A stretch of 64,000 nucleotides of DNA from Streptomyces sp. HUAS 15-9 (GTDB lineage: Bacteria; Actinomycetota; Actinomycetes; Streptomycetales; Streptomycetaceae). The notes beneath the pieces are model-generated. The model searched no databases, was not told the origin of the DNA, and saw only the letters and a list, made by a program, of their open reading frames with translations. The stretch covers positions 5,766,001 to 5,830,000 of the forward strand of contig NZ_CP106798.1 in the NCBI RefSeq assembly GCF_025642155.1, written 5' to 3'. Shown in pieces: positions 18,331 to 28,241 of the stretch (positions are counted from its first letter, which is position 1; every line of letters begins with the position of its first letter). The position numbers and the translations under genes were made by a program.

Positions 18331-18361
18331 ACGCCTGATCAGGAACGTCCTGATCAGGCGT
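18331..18361 (+). terminator. Perfect 14 bp hairpin after def
   Basis: ACGCCTGATCAGGA (18331-18344) pairs exactly with TCCTGATCAGGCGT (18348-18361) around a 3-nt loop, 20 bp past the def stop and followed by TCGTTCGTTTG. Confidence 0.85.
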
Positions 18362-18608
18362 CGTTCGTTTGTGCCAGGCTTCGCACCGTCCGCGCATCGC
18401 ATATTCGATCCTTTGTGCGCTTCTAGCAATCCACAATCAGTCACACAAGGGGGGAATCTCGGCACCGTGGGGTAGTGAGTGAAGCAAATCCGTTCCCAGA
18501 TTGGTCAGTTGTAGGGCTGAATGGGAAGTGCGGGGATACGCAACGGCGCACGCCCGGCACGGTGAGAGGGGTGGGTGTGTGCTTCTGGCGGCTGAGAGGG
18601 GTTTGTTC

Positions 18609-19694
18609 GTGCATGCTTTCCCACACAGCACCACATGGATGCCGACGGCGGTCCTGGTCCCGCCGGCGCTGGCTCTGCCGTTGATCGAGTCGGCGTTTCC
18701 CCGGCAACGCCATCCGTATTGGCCGCGACTACAGGAGAAGACCCGCTTCTGGCTCCTGGAAAAGCGGCTCATGCCGGCGGACAAGGTGAAGGAATATGCC
18801 GACGGCCTGTGCTACACCGACCTCATGGCGGGCTACTACATGGGTGCCCCCGACGACGTCATGCAGGCCATCGCCGACTACAGCGCGTGGTTCTTCGTCT
18901 GGGACGACCGCCACGACCGCGACATCGTCCACGGCCGCACCGAGGACTGGCGGCGGCTCAGGTTCCGCCTCCACGCGGCCGTCGACTCACCCGGGCACCA
19001 CGAGTCCCATCCCGACCCTGTGGTGGCGGGACTGGCGGACAGCGTGCGGCGGTTGTACTCGTTCCTGCCCCGGACCTGGAACACCCGGTTCGCCCGGCAC
19101 TTCCACGCGGTGATCGAGGCGTACGACCGGGAGTTCCGCAACCGCGTCAGGGGATACGTTCCCGGGGTGGAGGAGTACCTCGCCCTGCGGCGCCTGACCT
19201 TCGCACACTGGATATGGACGGACCTGCTGGAGCCCAGCGCCGGATGCGAACTCCCGGACGCCGTGCGGAAACACCCGGCATACCGCCGTCCGGCACTGCT
19301 GAGCCAGGAATTCGCCGCCTGGTACAACGACCTCTGCTCACTCCCGAAGGAAATCGCGGGAAACGAGGTGCACAATCTCGGAATCAGTCTCATCACCCAT
19401 GAGGGGCTGACTCTGGAAGAGGCAGTCGTGAAACTCAGGCGGCGCGTGGAGAATTGCGCGGAGCAGTTCCTCGAAGCGGAAATGGTCGCCCTGCGGTTCG
19501 CCGACCGGCTCGACGACGGCACCGTACCGGGAAAGGAACTCGGTGTCGCCGTACGGTCCTGCCTCAGCAATATGCGGAACTGGTTCAGTTCCGTCTACTG
19601 GTTTCACCACGAGTCCGGCCGGTACATGGTCGACAGCTGGGACGACCGGTCCACGCCCCCGTACGTCAACAACGAAGCGGCAGGTGAGAAATGA
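18609..19694 (+). CDS. cyc1: epi-Isozizaene synthase (sesquiterpene cyclase)
   Basis: The 361-residue class I terpene cyclase converts farnesyl diphosphate to epi-isozizaene, precursor of albaflavenone. It has the Asp-rich motif DDRHD at D99 and the NSE triad in NDLCSLPKE at N240, the same positions I recall for the S. coelicolor enzyme, and an almost identical C-terminus ([20 protein letters not shown]). The GTG at 18609 reproduces the known MHAFPH start and length. Its stop overlaps the P450 start by ATGA. An upstream spacer of about 250 bp carries no other gene. Confidence 0.95.
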   Translation: MHAFPHSTTWMPTAVLVPPALALPLIESAFPRQRHPYWPRLQEKTRFWLLEKRLMPADKVKEYADGLCYTDLMAGYYMGAPDDVMQAIADYSAWFFVWDDRHDRDIVHGRTEDWRRLRFRLHAAVDSPGHHESHPDPVVAGLADSVRRLYSFLPRTWNTRFARHFHAVIEAYDREFRNRVRGYVPGVEEYLALRRLTFAHWIWTDLLEPSAGCELPDAVRKHPAYRRPALLSQEFAAWYNDLCSLPKEIAGNEVHNLGISLITHEGLTLEEAVVKLRRRVENCAEQFLEAEMVALRFADRLDDGTVPGKELGVAVRSCLSNMRNWFSSVYWFHHESGRYMVDSWDDRSTPPYVNNEAAGEK

Positions 19695-21061
19695 CCGTCG
19701 AGTCGGTGAAACCCGCGGCACCCGAGGTGCCCGAGTCGATTGAGCCGCCCCTCGCGGGGGGAGGTGTCCCGGTCCTCGGCCACGGCTGGCAGCTGGTCCG
19801 CGACCCGCTGGCCTTCATGGCCGGGCTGCGCGAGCACGGCGACGTCGTACGGCTGAGGCTCGGCCCGAAGACGGTGTACGCCGTCACCGCCCCCGCGCTC
19901 ACCGGCGCGATGGCGCTGAGCCCCGACTACAAGATCGACGGGCCGCTGTGGGAGTCCCTCGAAGGCCTGCTCGGCAAGGAGGGCGTGGCCACCGCGAACG
20001 GCCCCCGGCACCGGCGCCAACGACGCACCATCCAGCCCGCGTTCAGGCTCGACGCCATACCCGCGTACGGGTCGATCATGGAGGAGGAGGCGCACGGGCT
20101 GACCGAGCGCTGGCGGCCCGGCGAGACCGTCGACTGCACCTCGGAGTCCTTCCGGGTCGCCGTGCGGATCGCGGCCCGCTGTCTGCTGCGCGGCGAGTGC
20201 ATGGACGAGCGCGCCGAGCGGCTGTGCGTCGCGCTCGCGACCGTCTTCCGCGGTATGTACCGCCGGATGGTCGTCCCGCTCGGACCGCTCTACCGGCTGC
20301 CGCTGCCGCCCAACCGGAAATTCAACCGGGCCCTGGCCGATTTACATCTGCTCGTCGACGAGATCGTCGCCGAGCGCCGGGCATCCGGTCAAAAGCCGGA
20401 CGATTTGCTGACGGCATTGCTGGCGGCGAAGGACGAGAATGAGGAGCCCATCGGGGAACAGGAGATCCACGACCAGGTCGTCGCGATACTCACCCCCGGA
20501 AGCGAAACGGTCGCCTCCACGATCATGTGGCTGCTCCAGGTGCTCGCCGAACATCCGGAACACGCCGAGAAGGTACGTACCGAGGTCGAATCCGTGACCG
20601 GCGGCCGACCCGTCGGATTCGAGGACGTACGGAAGCTCACGCACACCAACAATGTCGTTGTCGAGGCGATGCGTTTGCGTCCCGCCGTATGGATACTGAC
20701 GCGGCGCGCGGTGACCGACACCGCGCTCGGCGGCTATCGCATTCCGGCCGGGGCGGACATCGTCTACAGCCCGTACGCCATCCAGCGCGACGACCGGTCC
20801 TACGCGCACAACCTCGACTTCGACCCCGACCGCTGGTTGCCGGAACGCGCCAAGGACGTACCGAAATACGCCATGAGCCCGTTCAGCGTGGGCAATCGCA
20901 AGTGCCCCAGCGACCACTTCTCCATGGCCCAGCTCACCCTGATCACGGCGGCATTGTCGGCGAAGTACCGCTTCGAACAGGTCGGCGGGTCGAACGACGC
21001 GACCCGCGTGGGCATCACGCTCCGTCCGCACCGGCTGCTGCTGAAGCCCGTGCCATGGTGA
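19691..21061 (+). CDS. Cytochrome P450 CYP170A, albaflavenone synthase
   Basis: CYP170A1 oxidises epi-isozizaene to albaflavenols and albaflavenone. The 456-residue protein has the heme loop [13 protein letters not shown] (Cys405), the K-helix glutamate and arginine (VVEAMRLRP) and an I-helix with [16 protein letters not shown]. coelicolor CYP170A1 is reported to have a second, farnesene-synthase activity in a different site; a DDLLT run at D237 is in a suitable place for a metal motif here. Pairing with cyc1 by overlap makes the assignment firm. Confidence 0.93.
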   Translation: MTVESVKPAAPEVPESIEPPLAGGGVPVLGHGWQLVRDPLAFMAGLREHGDVVRLRLGPKTVYAVTAPALTGAMALSPDYKIDGPLWESLEGLLGKEGVATANGPRHRRQRRTIQPAFRLDAIPAYGSIMEEEAHGLTERWRPGETVDCTSESFRVAVRIAARCLLRGECMDERAERLCVALATVFRGMYRRMVVPLGPLYRLPLPPNRKFNRALADLHLLVDEIVAERRASGQKPDDLLTALLAAKDENEEPIGEQEIHDQVVAILTPGSETVASTIMWLLQVLAEHPEHAEKVRTEVESVTGGRPVGFEDVRKLTHTNNVVVEAMRLRPAVWILTRRAVTDTALGGYRIPAGADIVYSPYAIQRDDRSYAHNLDFDPDRWLPERAKDVPKYAMSPFSVGNRKCPSDHFSMAQLTLITAALSAKYRFEQVGGSNDATRVGITLRPHRLLLKPVPW

Positions 21062-21083
21062 GACACCCGTTTCCGGTGCGCGC

Positions 21084-22049
21084 TCAGGCGGCCCGCGGGC
21101 CCCGGAACGCGCGCCGGTAGGCGTTGGGAGTGGTCCCCAGGGCCCGTACGAACTGGTGGCGCAGCGCGGCCGCGGTGCCGAACCCGGTGCGCGCGGCGAC
21201 GGCGTCCACCGTCTCGTCCGTGCCCTCCAGCAACTCCTGTGCCAGCAGCACGCGTTGACGCAGGATCCAGCGGTAGGGCGTGGTGCCCGTCTCCTGCTGG
21301 AAGCGGCGCGCGAAGGTGCGCGGTGCCATGAGTGCGCGGGCGGCCAACTGCTCGACGGTCACCTCCTCGTCGAGGTGCCGCTCCATCCACACCAGTACCT
21401 CGCCGACCGTGTCGCACGAGTCCCGGGGCAGCGGACGTTCGATGAACTGCGCCTGTCCGCCGTCCCGGTGCGGCGGCACCACCATCCGCCGGGCGATCTT
21501 GTTGGCGACCTCGGGCCCCTGTTCCTTGCGCACGATGTGCAGACAGGCGTCGATCCCGGCCGCGGTGCCGGCGGAGGTGATCACCGGGTCCTCGTCGACG
21601 TACAGGACGTCCGGTTCGACGCGGGTGCGCGGGAAGCGCCGGGCGAGCGCGTCCGCGTGCCGCCAGTGCGCGGCGCAGCGCCGCCCGTCGAGCAGTCCGG
21701 CGGCGCCCAGCACGAAGACGCCGGAGCAGACGCTGAGCACCCGGGCGCCCCGGTCCACGGCTCGACACAGGGCGGCGAGCAACTCGGGCGGATAGTCCCG
21801 CCCGACGTTCGTGTCCGAGGCCGGTACGGCGATCAGATCGGCCTCCTCCAGCCGGTCGAGGCCGTACGGCGTGGAGACGGTGAGCCCGTCGACATGGGTG
21901 CCCAGCGCCGGACCCTCGGCCGAGACCACGGCGAAGTCGTACGCCGGCAGCCCCTCGTCGCTGCGGTCGAGGCCGAACACCTCGCAGACGACTCCGAGTT
22001 CAAAGGGATGCACACCGTCGAGCAGGACGGTGGCCACGTTCCTCAGCAT
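21084..22049 (-). CDS. nrdS: AraC-family regulator with DJ-1/PfpI domain, NrdS-like
   Basis: The 321-residue protein has an N-terminal DJ-1/PfpI-like domain (VLSVCSGVFVLGAAGLLDG, residues about 10-180) and a C-terminal AraC double helix-turn-helix (VTVEQLAARALMAPRTFARRF, VDAVAARTGFGTAAALRHQF). In S. coelicolor the third gene of the nrdABS operon encodes an AraC-like protein, and this gene has that position and strand, 247 bp after nrdB. ATG 22049 follows a GGAGG site. What NrdS senses or controls is not known to me. Confidence 0.8.
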   Translation of the reverse strand: MLRNVATVLLDGVHPFELGVVCEVFGLDRSDEGLPAYDFAVVSAEGPALGTHVDGLTVSTPYGLDRLEEADLIAVPASDTNVGRDYPPELLAALCRAVDRGARVLSVCSGVFVLGAAGLLDGRRCAAHWRHADALARRFPRTRVEPDVLYVDEDPVITSAGTAAGIDACLHIVRKEQGPEVANKIARRMVVPPHRDGGQAQFIERPLPRDSCDTVGEVLVWMERHLDEEVTVEQLAARALMAPRTFARRFQQETGTTPYRWILRQRVLLAQELLEGTDETVDAVAARTGFGTAAALRHQFVRALGTTPNAYRRAFRGPRAA

Positions 22050-22141
22050 GCCTCCAGTGTGCCTCGGAAGTGGCAGCAATTCGAGGGTGTGCGGCAGTCC
22101 TGCCACTGTTTGTCAGGGGTGTTCGGCGCGACAGTGGTGAC

Positions 22142-22384
22142 ATGACTACAGCGCAGACAGAAGCCCTGATCGGAATGGCCGTCACCCTCGGGATCCTGGT
22201 CCTCCTGGTCCTCCCCTCACTGATCGGCATCGTGCACGACCGGCGCATCGACCGACAGCTCAGCAAGGCCCAGGAGGCCGGGAAGGCGGGACGGGATCAG
22301 AAGTCCTCGTCCAGGTCGACGGTGCCCTCCACCGCCACCTGGTACGCCGAGGGACGCCGCTCGAAGAAGTTGGTCAGCTCCTGA
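22142..22384 (+). CDS. Small single-span membrane protein
   Basis: An 80-residue frame begins MTTAQTEALIGMAVTLGILV, forms one membrane helix (about residues 9-29), then a charged tail HDRRIDRQLSKAQEAGKAGR. It runs antisense into the last 88 bp of nrdB, where the tail becomes Ser/Lys-rich, so the C-terminus is less convincing. The charged segment after the helix reads like real coding sequence. No function is recognised. Confidence 0.5.
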   Translation: MTTAQTEALIGMAVTLGILVLLVLPSLIGIVHDRRIDRQLSKAQEAGKAGRDQKSSSRSTVPSTATWYAEGRRSKKLVSS

Positions 22385-23310
22385 ACCCCCTGCAGCTCCA
22401 TGAAGGAGAAGGGGTTCTCGGAGCCGTACACCGGAGCGAAGCCGAGCCGGCTCAGCCGCTGGTCGGCGACGCACTCCAGGTACTGCCGCATCGACTCGGT
22501 GTTCATGCCCGGGAGGCCGTCACCGCACAGGTCGCGCGCGAACTGCAGCTCGGCCGCGACGGCCTCCCGCAGCATGTCGGTGACCTGCCGCTGAAGCTCG
22601 TCGTCGAAGAGGTCCGGCTCCTCCTTGCGGACCGTGTCCACCACCTCGAAGGCGAAGGACATGTGCATCGTCTCGTCGCGGAACACCCAGTTGGTGCCGG
22701 TGGCCAGACCGTGCAGCAGACCCCGGCTGCGGAACCAGTAGACGTAGGCGAAGGCACCGTAGAAGAACAGGCCCTCGATGCACGCGGCGAAGCAGATGAG
22801 GTTGAGCACGAAGCGGCGCCGGTCGGCCTTCGTCTCCAGGCGCTCCAGCTTCTCCACCGAGTCCATCCACTTGAAGCAGAACGCGGCCTTCTCACGGATG
22901 GAGGGGATCTTCTCCACGGCCGCGAAGGCCGCGGCGCGGTCCTCCGGGTCGGGGAGACAGGTGTCCAGCAGCGTCAGATAGAACTGGACGTGCACGGCCT
23001 CCTCGAAGAGCTGGCGGCTCAGATAGAGCCGTGCCTCGGGGGAGTTGATGTGCTTGTAGAGGGTCAGCACCAGGTTGTTGGCCACGATCGAGTCGCCCGT
23101 CGCGAAGAACGCGACCAGACGCCCGATCAGATGCTGCTCACCCGACGTCAGCTTCGCGAGGTCGGCTACGTCCGAGTGGAGGTCGACCTCCTCCACGGTC
23201 CAGGTGTTCTTGATGGCGTCCCGGTAGCGCTCGTAGAAGTCGGGGTAGCGCATGGGGCGGAGAGTCAGCTCGAAGCCCGGGTCGAGCAGGTTTTTGGCTT
23301 CGGTGGTCAT
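22297..23310 (-). CDS. nrdB: Class Ia ribonucleotide reductase, small subunit
   Basis: The 337-residue beta subunit houses the di-iron/tyrosyl-radical cofactor. Ligand motifs are visible: EEAVHVQFY (Glu, His107 and candidate radical Tyr111), CIEGLFFYGAFAYVY and FRDETMHMSFAFEV. Its ATG overlaps the nrdA stop as TAATG, so the subunits are translationally coupled. NrdB and NrdA reduce ribonucleotides aerobically without cobalamin. Confidence 0.95.
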   Translation of the reverse strand: MTTEAKNLLDPGFELTLRPMRYPDFYERYRDAIKNTWTVEEVDLHSDVADLAKLTSGEQHLIGRLVAFFATGDSIVANNLVLTLYKHINSPEARLYLSRQLFEEAVHVQFYLTLLDTCLPDPEDRAAAFAAVEKIPSIREKAAFCFKWMDSVEKLERLETKADRRRFVLNLICFAACIEGLFFYGAFAYVYWFRSRGLLHGLATGTNWVFRDETMHMSFAFEVVDTVRKEEPDLFDDELQRQVTDMLREAVAAELQFARDLCGDGLPGMNTESMRQYLECVADQRLSRLGFAPVYGSENPFSFMELQGVQELTNFFERRPSAYQVAVEGTVDLDEDF

Positions 23311-25667
23311 TACTGGCAGGCCTCGCAGGACTCGGGGTTCTCAAGGGAGCAGGCGACGGCGTCGGGGTCGGCGACCTGCTGGACGGGGACGGTGGTCTGC
23401 GCCTGGGCGGCGCGGGCGATGCGGGTCGCCGGGCGCGAGCGCAGGTAGTACGTCGTCTTCAGACCCTGCTTCCAGGCGTACGCGTACATCGAGGAGAGCT
23501 TGCCGATGGTCGGCGTCTCCATGAAGAGGTTCAGGGACTGCGACTGGTCGAGGAACGGGGTCCGGTCCGCGGCCATGTCGATCAGCCCGCGCTGCGGGAT
23601 CTCCCACGCCGTACGGTACAGCGCCCGTACGTCGGCCGGGATCCACGCGAAGTCCTGCACCGAGCCGCCCGAGTCGCGCAGCGCCTCACGGGTGCGGGCG
23701 TCCCAGACGCCGAGCTCCTTGAGGTCCCTCACCAGGTACGAGTTGACCTGGAGGAACTCTCCCGACAGGGTCTCGCGCTTGAACAGGTTGGAGACCTGCG
23801 GCTCGATGCACTCGTACACGCCCGCGATCGAGGCGATCGTGGCGGTCGGCGCGATCGCGAGGAGCAGCGAGTTGCGCATGCCGACGGCGGCGATCCGCTC
23901 GCGCAGGGCGGCCCAGCGCTCCGGCCAGGCGAGTTCCGCGCCGTAGTGGTCGGGGTGCAGGACGCCCCTGGCGCTGCGGGTCTTCTCCCAGGCCGGGAGC
24001 GGGCCGCTCCGCTCGGCGAGGTCGGCGGAGGCCTCGTACGCGGCGAGCATGATCCGCTCGGCGATCCGGGTCGACAGGGCGCGCGCCTCGGGCGAGTCGA
24101 ACGGCAGCCGCAGCTTGAAGAAGACGTCCTGCAGCCCCATCGCGCCGAGGCCGACGGGACGCCACTTGGCGTTGGACCGGCCGGCCTGCTCGGTCGGGTA
24201 GAAGTTGATGTCGACGACACGGTCGAGGAAGGTGACGGCCGTGCGGACCGTCTCGTCCAGCCGCTCCCAGTCGATGTCCCCGTCGACGACGAACGCGCCG
24301 AGGTTGACCGACCCCAGGTTGCAGACCGCCGTCTCCCCGTCGTCCGTGACCTCCAGGATCTCCGTGCAGAGGTTGGAGGAGTGGACGACATGGCCCGGCT
24401 CGGCCGTCTGGTTGGCGGTGCGGTTGGCGGCGTCCTTGAAGGTCATCCAGCCGTTGCCGGTCTGCGCCAGGGTGCGCATCATGCGGCCGTAGAGGTCACG
24501 GGCGGGAATGGTCTTCTTCGCGAGCCCGTCCGCCTCCGCCTTGCGGTACACGGCGTCGAACTCCGCGCCCCACAGGTCCACCAGCTCCGGCACGTCCGAC
24601 GGGGAGAACAGCGACCACTGCCCGTCGGCGTCGACCCGGCGCATGAACTCGTCCGGGATCCAGTGCGCGAGGTTGAGGTTGTGCGTACGCCGGGCGTCCT
24701 CACCGGTGTTGTCGCGCAGCTCCAGGAACTCCTCGATGTCAAAGTGCCAGGTCTCCAGGTAGACCGCGGCCGCGCCCTTGCGCCGGCCGCCCTGGTTCAC
24801 GGCGGCGACGGAGGCGTCGAGGGTCTTCAGGAACGGGACGATGCCGTTGGAGTGCCCGTTGGTGCCGCGGATCAGCGAACCACGGCTGCGGATGCGGGAG
24901 TACGACAGCCCGATGCCACCGGCGTGCTTCGAGAGCCGGGCCACCTGGTGGTAGCGGTCGTAGAGGGAGTCCAGCTCGTCCAGCGGGGAGTCGAGGAGGT
25001 AGCAGGACGACATCTGGGGGTGCCGCGTGCCGGAGTTGAAGAGCGTGGGGGAGGAGGGCAGATAGTCGAGGCGGCTCATGAGCCCGTAGAGCGCGGCGAC
25101 TTCGTCGACGGAGCGGGAGGACTCGTCCTCGGCGAGACCCGCGGCGACCCGCAGCATGAAGTGCTGGGGCGTCTCGACGACCTTGCGGGTGATGGGGTGG
25201 CGCAGCAGATAGCGGCTGTGCAGGGTGCGCAGGCCGAAGTAGCCGAAGCGGTCGTCGGCCGACGGGTCGACCAGGGCGTCGAGCCGCTCGGCGTGCAGCC
25301 GTACGAACGCGGCGGTGCGGTCGGCGATCAGCCCCTCGCGGTGCCCCACGGCGACGGACCCGGTGAAGGACGTCACGCCCTGCGAGGCGGCCTCGGCGCG
25401 GATGGAGAGGGTCAGCAGCCGGGCGGCCAGCCGGGAGTAGGCCGGGTCCTCGGAGATGAGGCCGGCCGCCGCCTCCGTGGCCAGCTCGCGCAGCTCCGTC
25501 TCGTCCGCCCGGGTGGACCGTCCGCGCAGCGCGGCGGCGGCGACGCGGCCGGGGTCGGTGTCGGGCAGGTCGGCGGTCAGCTCGGTCAGGGTCCGCAGCA
25601 GCGCGGCACCGGGACCGACGGTCTCCAGGCGGGTCGCTGAATCCGGTTCGGCTGGCGCGATGGTCAC
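23310..25667 (-). CDS. nrdA: Class Ia ribonucleotide reductase, large subunit
   Basis: The 785-residue alpha subunit contains RNR landmarks: SSNLCTEILEVTDDGETAVC, NLGSVNLGAFV, the PTATIASIAGVYECIEP loop, and a C-terminal shuttle pair ESCEACQ. The GTG at 25667 follows GGGAGAG; the open frame upstream runs into the riboswitch and is non-coding. Expression should be shut off by coenzyme B12 through the leader riboswitch, leaving the B12-dependent class II enzyme encoded elsewhere to act. Confidence 0.95.
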   Translation of the reverse strand: MTIAPAEPDSATRLETVGPGAALLRTLTELTADLPDTDPGRVAAAALRGRSTRADETELRELATEAAAGLISEDPAYSRLAARLLTLSIRAEAASQGVTSFTGSVAVGHREGLIADRTAAFVRLHAERLDALVDPSADDRFGYFGLRTLHSRYLLRHPITRKVVETPQHFMLRVAAGLAEDESSRSVDEVAALYGLMSRLDYLPSSPTLFNSGTRHPQMSSCYLLDSPLDELDSLYDRYHQVARLSKHAGGIGLSYSRIRSRGSLIRGTNGHSNGIVPFLKTLDASVAAVNQGGRRKGAAAVYLETWHFDIEEFLELRDNTGEDARRTHNLNLAHWIPDEFMRRVDADGQWSLFSPSDVPELVDLWGAEFDAVYRKAEADGLAKKTIPARDLYGRMMRTLAQTGNGWMTFKDAANRTANQTAEPGHVVHSSNLCTEILEVTDDGETAVCNLGSVNLGAFVVDGDIDWERLDETVRTAVTFLDRVVDINFYPTEQAGRSNAKWRPVGLGAMGLQDVFFKLRLPFDSPEARALSTRIAERIMLAAYEASADLAERSGPLPAWEKTRSARGVLHPDHYGAELAWPERWAALRERIAAVGMRNSLLLAIAPTATIASIAGVYECIEPQVSNLFKRETLSGEFLQVNSYLVRDLKELGVWDARTREALRDSGGSVQDFAWIPADVRALYRTAWEIPQRGLIDMAADRTPFLDQSQSLNLFMETPTIGKLSSMYAYAWKQGLKTTYYLRSRPATRIARAAQAQTTVPVQQVADPDAVACSLENPESCEACQ

Positions 25668-25801
25668 GTGGGGCTCTCCCTGGCTCGGCACGGGGGCCTT
25701 GCGCAGGGCAGGGGGCAGCACACGAGCGCACGCGGCGTCGCGTCCACCGGCCCATTCCACGAGGCCCGGACGTCGGGGCACCCGGGCCGGACGGCCGGGT
25801 G

Positions 25802-25922
25802 CGCTGTCGGCAGGTCCTCGGACTGACACGAGCGCGCTTCGACCCCCGGGGGGCGGATACGCGCAAGTACACCGTTGCGGGACAGTTCCGGATTCGCACC
25901 GGATTCCCCTGCGGCGACAGCG
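25802..25922 (-). ncRNA. Cobalamin riboswitch of the nrdABS operon
   Basis: Read on the minus strand, an 8 bp closing helix CGCTGTCG/CGACAGCG (25915-25922 with 25802-25809) encloses the conserved core GGTGCGAATCCGGAACTGTC followed by CCGCAACGGTG, and near its 3' end the B12 box AGTCCGAGGACCTGCC. A GC-rich hairpin (25779-25801) follows directly and could be the expression platform. S. coelicolor nrdABS is known to be repressed by B12 through such an element. Confidence 0.93.
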
Positions 25923-25985
25923 AGCATGAGCATACATCTAGTGCCTGGCTGCCGTGCCACCCCCAGATGTTGTGTCGTGGCGGTA

Positions 25986-26492
25986 TCAGAGCGTCAACTC
26001 GTAGGTGAGGAGTGTGATGTCGTCGAGGTGGGGGAGGGGATTCCAGTCCCGCTCTGGTGTGCGGACGAAGCCCATGCGTTCGTAGATGCGATGGGCGGCC
26101 CGCATGGAGCGCTGGGTGGACAGCACGACCCGTACGCAGCCCGGTGTGGCCCGCGCGCGATCGACACAGGCGCGCACCAGGGCCTCCCCGACGCCGCGAC
26201 TGCGTGCCGCGTGGCCGACCGCGAGCATCCGTATCTCGGCCTCTCCGGCGCGGGCGATGTCGGCCATGGGCCCGCCCGCCGGTACGAAGGTGACGCCGCC
26301 GAGCAGTTCGCCGTCCGCCACGGCGGCCAGTACCTCCGCGGCGGCCGCGCGCTTGGCCACGTCTCTGAGCTCGCCGAGGTACCCGTCGCTCTCCCCGAAG
26401 TCGAGGAGGCCGTCCTGGAGATAGGCCTGGGCGGTGATCTCGCCCAGGGTGCCGTACTCGTCCGGGGCCGTCCGCCTGATCTCGATGTCCAT
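25986..26492 (-). CDS. GNAT-family N-acetyltransferase
   Basis: The 168-residue protein has a GNAT fold with the acetyl-CoA loop in EIRMLAVGHAARSRGVGEAL and the late segment AHRIYERMGFVRTPERDW. The ATG complementary to 26490-26492 was chosen as the first start consistent with family N-termini. Substrate is unknown. It lies between the nrd riboswitch and the transporter pair. Confidence 0.85.
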   Translation of the reverse strand: MDIEIRRTAPDEYGTLGEITAQAYLQDGLLDFGESDGYLGELRDVAKRAAAAEVLAAVADGELLGGVTFVPAGGPMADIARAGEAEIRMLAVGHAARSRGVGEALVRACVDRARATPGCVRVVLSTQRSMRAAHRIYERMGFVRTPERDWNPLPHLDDITLLTYELTL

Positions 26493-26520
26493 GGGACCGA
26501 GTGTGCAGGACGGGTACGAC

Positions 26521-26553
26521 AACGGGCCGCCGGATTTTCTCCGACGGCCCGTT
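26521..26553 (-). terminator. Hairpin downstream of the symporter gene
   Basis: AACGGGCCG and CGGA pair with TCCG and CGGCCCGTT around TTTTC with one mismatch. It lies in the spacer between the symporter stop (26613) and the GNAT start (26492), as expected for the end of the leftward symporter transcript. Confidence 0.65.
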
Positions 26554-26612
26554 CTTGCCTGCCCTCAGCGGCCGGTGTCGTCAGCGGCTCGCGTCCGCGG
26601 TGACCGGCGTCC

Positions 26613-28241
26613 TCAGTGGCCCGCGTCCGCGGTCGCCGGCGGCAGCTCCACCTGGACGCCCGGGTCGCCGGAGTCCGCCGTGTAGTCCGCCGGGCTGGTC
26701 TCGTCGACGCCCTCGGGGGCCTTCAGCGCCTTCAGGACGAAGGTCAGCACCACCGTGACGGCCACGTTGAGCACGAACGCGGTGAGGCCGATGTAGCCGA
26801 TCTCCCCGATGCCCGGGATCTCCTCGGCCGAGCCGCCGAAGTGCTTCTGCGTCGGTGAGGCGACGCCGTACGCGGCGACGGTGCCGTACACCATGCCGAC
26901 CGCCCAGCCCGCGAGCAGCGCCCAGCGGTGGAACCAGCGGCTGAACAGGCCGCCGACCATGGCCGGGAAGGTCTGCAGGATCCAGATGCCGCCGAGCAGC
27001 TGGAAGTTGATGGCGACCGTCTTGTCCATCGTCAGGACGAAGACCAGCGCGCCCACCTTCACCAGGAGGGAGACCAGCTTGGAGACCTTGGTCTCCTGCG
27101 CGGGCGTGGCGTCCGGCTTGATGAAGTCCTTGTAGATGTTGCGGGTGAACAGGTTCGCGGCCGCGATGGACATGATGGCCGCGGGGACGAGGGCACCGAT
27201 GCCGATCGCCGCGAAGGCCACGCCCGCGAACCAGTCCGGGAACATGTTCTCGAACAGCTGCGGGATGGCCAGCTGGCCGTTCTGCACCTTGACGTCCGCC
27301 GCGATCGCCATGAAGCCCAGCAGGGCCAGCAGGCCGAGCATGAGGGAGTACAGCGGCAGGATCGTGGTGTTGCGGCGGATCACGTCACGGCTCTTCGAGG
27401 AGAGCGTCGCGGTGATCGAGTGCGGGTACATGAAGAGCGCGAGCGCGGAGCCCAGTGCCAGCGTGGCGTACGTCCACTGGCCGGCCTCCGGCGGGGCGAG
27501 AGCGCCGCGCGGCTTGCCGGTCGCCGGGTTGACCTGGCTGAACGCGTCGCCCGCCTTGGTGAAGATGTCGTCGAAACCGCCCAGCTTGATGGGGATGTAG
27601 ATGATCGCCACCGCGATGACGATGTAGATCAGCGCGTCCTTCACGAACGCGATCAGGGCGGGCGCCCGCAGGCCCGAGGAGTAGGTGTACGCGGCCAGCA
27701 CGCCGAAGGCGATCAGCAGCGGCAGGTCCTTGACGAACCAGTGGGTGCTCTCGCCGCCGCCGACGCCCATCACGTCGAGGACGGCCTGGATGCCGACCAG
27801 TTGGAGCGCGATGTAGGGCATCGTCGCCAGGATTCCGGTGACCGCGACCGCCAGCGACAGGCCCTTGGAGCCGAAGCGGCCGCGCACGAAGTCCGAGGTC
27901 GTCACATAGCCGTGTCGGTGGGACACCGACCACAGGCGCGGAAGGAACATGAAGATCAGCGGGTAGACGAGGATCGTGTACGGCACGGCGAAGAAGCCGG
28001 CCGCGCCCGCCGCGTAGATCGCCGCCGGTACGGCGACGAAGGTGTACGCCGTGTACAGGTCGCCGCCGAGCAGGAACCAGGTGATCCAGGTGCCGAACGA
28101 CCGTCCGCCCAGGCCCCATTCGTCGAGGCTGTGCTCGTTGTCGGCCCTGCGCCAGCGGGCGGCCAGGAAGCCCATGACCGTGACGGCCAGGAAGAAGAAG
28201 ACGAACACGCCGAGCGCGACGCCGTTCACACCGTCCTTCAC
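26613..28241 (-). CDS. Sodium:solute symporter, monocarboxylate-permease-like
   Basis: The 542-residue protein has about thirteen membrane helices and SSSF features (FLLGGDLYTAYTFVAVPAA, GILATMPYIALQLVGIQAV, IGIGALVPAAIMSIAAANLF). It resembles MctP-type permeases for lactate, pyruvate or alanine; the actual substrate is not determined. Its start overlaps the stop of a DUF3311 membrane protein, the usual companion of this transporter type. It sits downstream of dasR on the same strand, separated by about 260 bp. Confidence 0.85.
   Translation of the reverse strand: MKDGVNGVALGVFVFFFLAVTVMGFLAARWRRADNEHSLDEWGLGGRSFGTWITWFLLGGDLYTAYTFVAVPAAIYAAGAAGFFAVPYTILVYPLIFMFLPRLWSVSHRHGYVTTSDFVRGRFGSKGLSLAVAVTGILATMPYIALQLVGIQAVLDVMGVGGGESTHWFVKDLPLLIAFGVLAAYTYSSGLRAPALIAFVKDALIYIVIAVAIIYIPIKLGGFDDIFTKAGDAFSQVNPATGKPRGALAPPEAGQWTYATLALGSALALFMYPHSITATLSSKSRDVIRRNTTILPLYSLMLGLLALLGFMAIAADVKVQNGQLAIPQLFENMFPDWFAGVAFAAIGIGALVPAAIMSIAAANLFTRNIYKDFIKPDATPAQETKVSKLVSLLVKVGALVFVLTMDKTVAINFQLLGGIWILQTFPAMVGGLFSRWFHRWALLAGWAVGMVYGTVAAYGVASPTQKHFGGSAEEIPGIGEIGYIGLTAFVLNVAVTVVLTFVLKALKAPEGVDETSPADYTADSGDPGVQVELPPATADAGH

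Noticed and set aside
18452..18478. SigR-type promoter upstream of the terpene synthase (GGAAT near 18453)
   Set aside because: No GTT at the required 18 bp spacing, so the match is to one box only.
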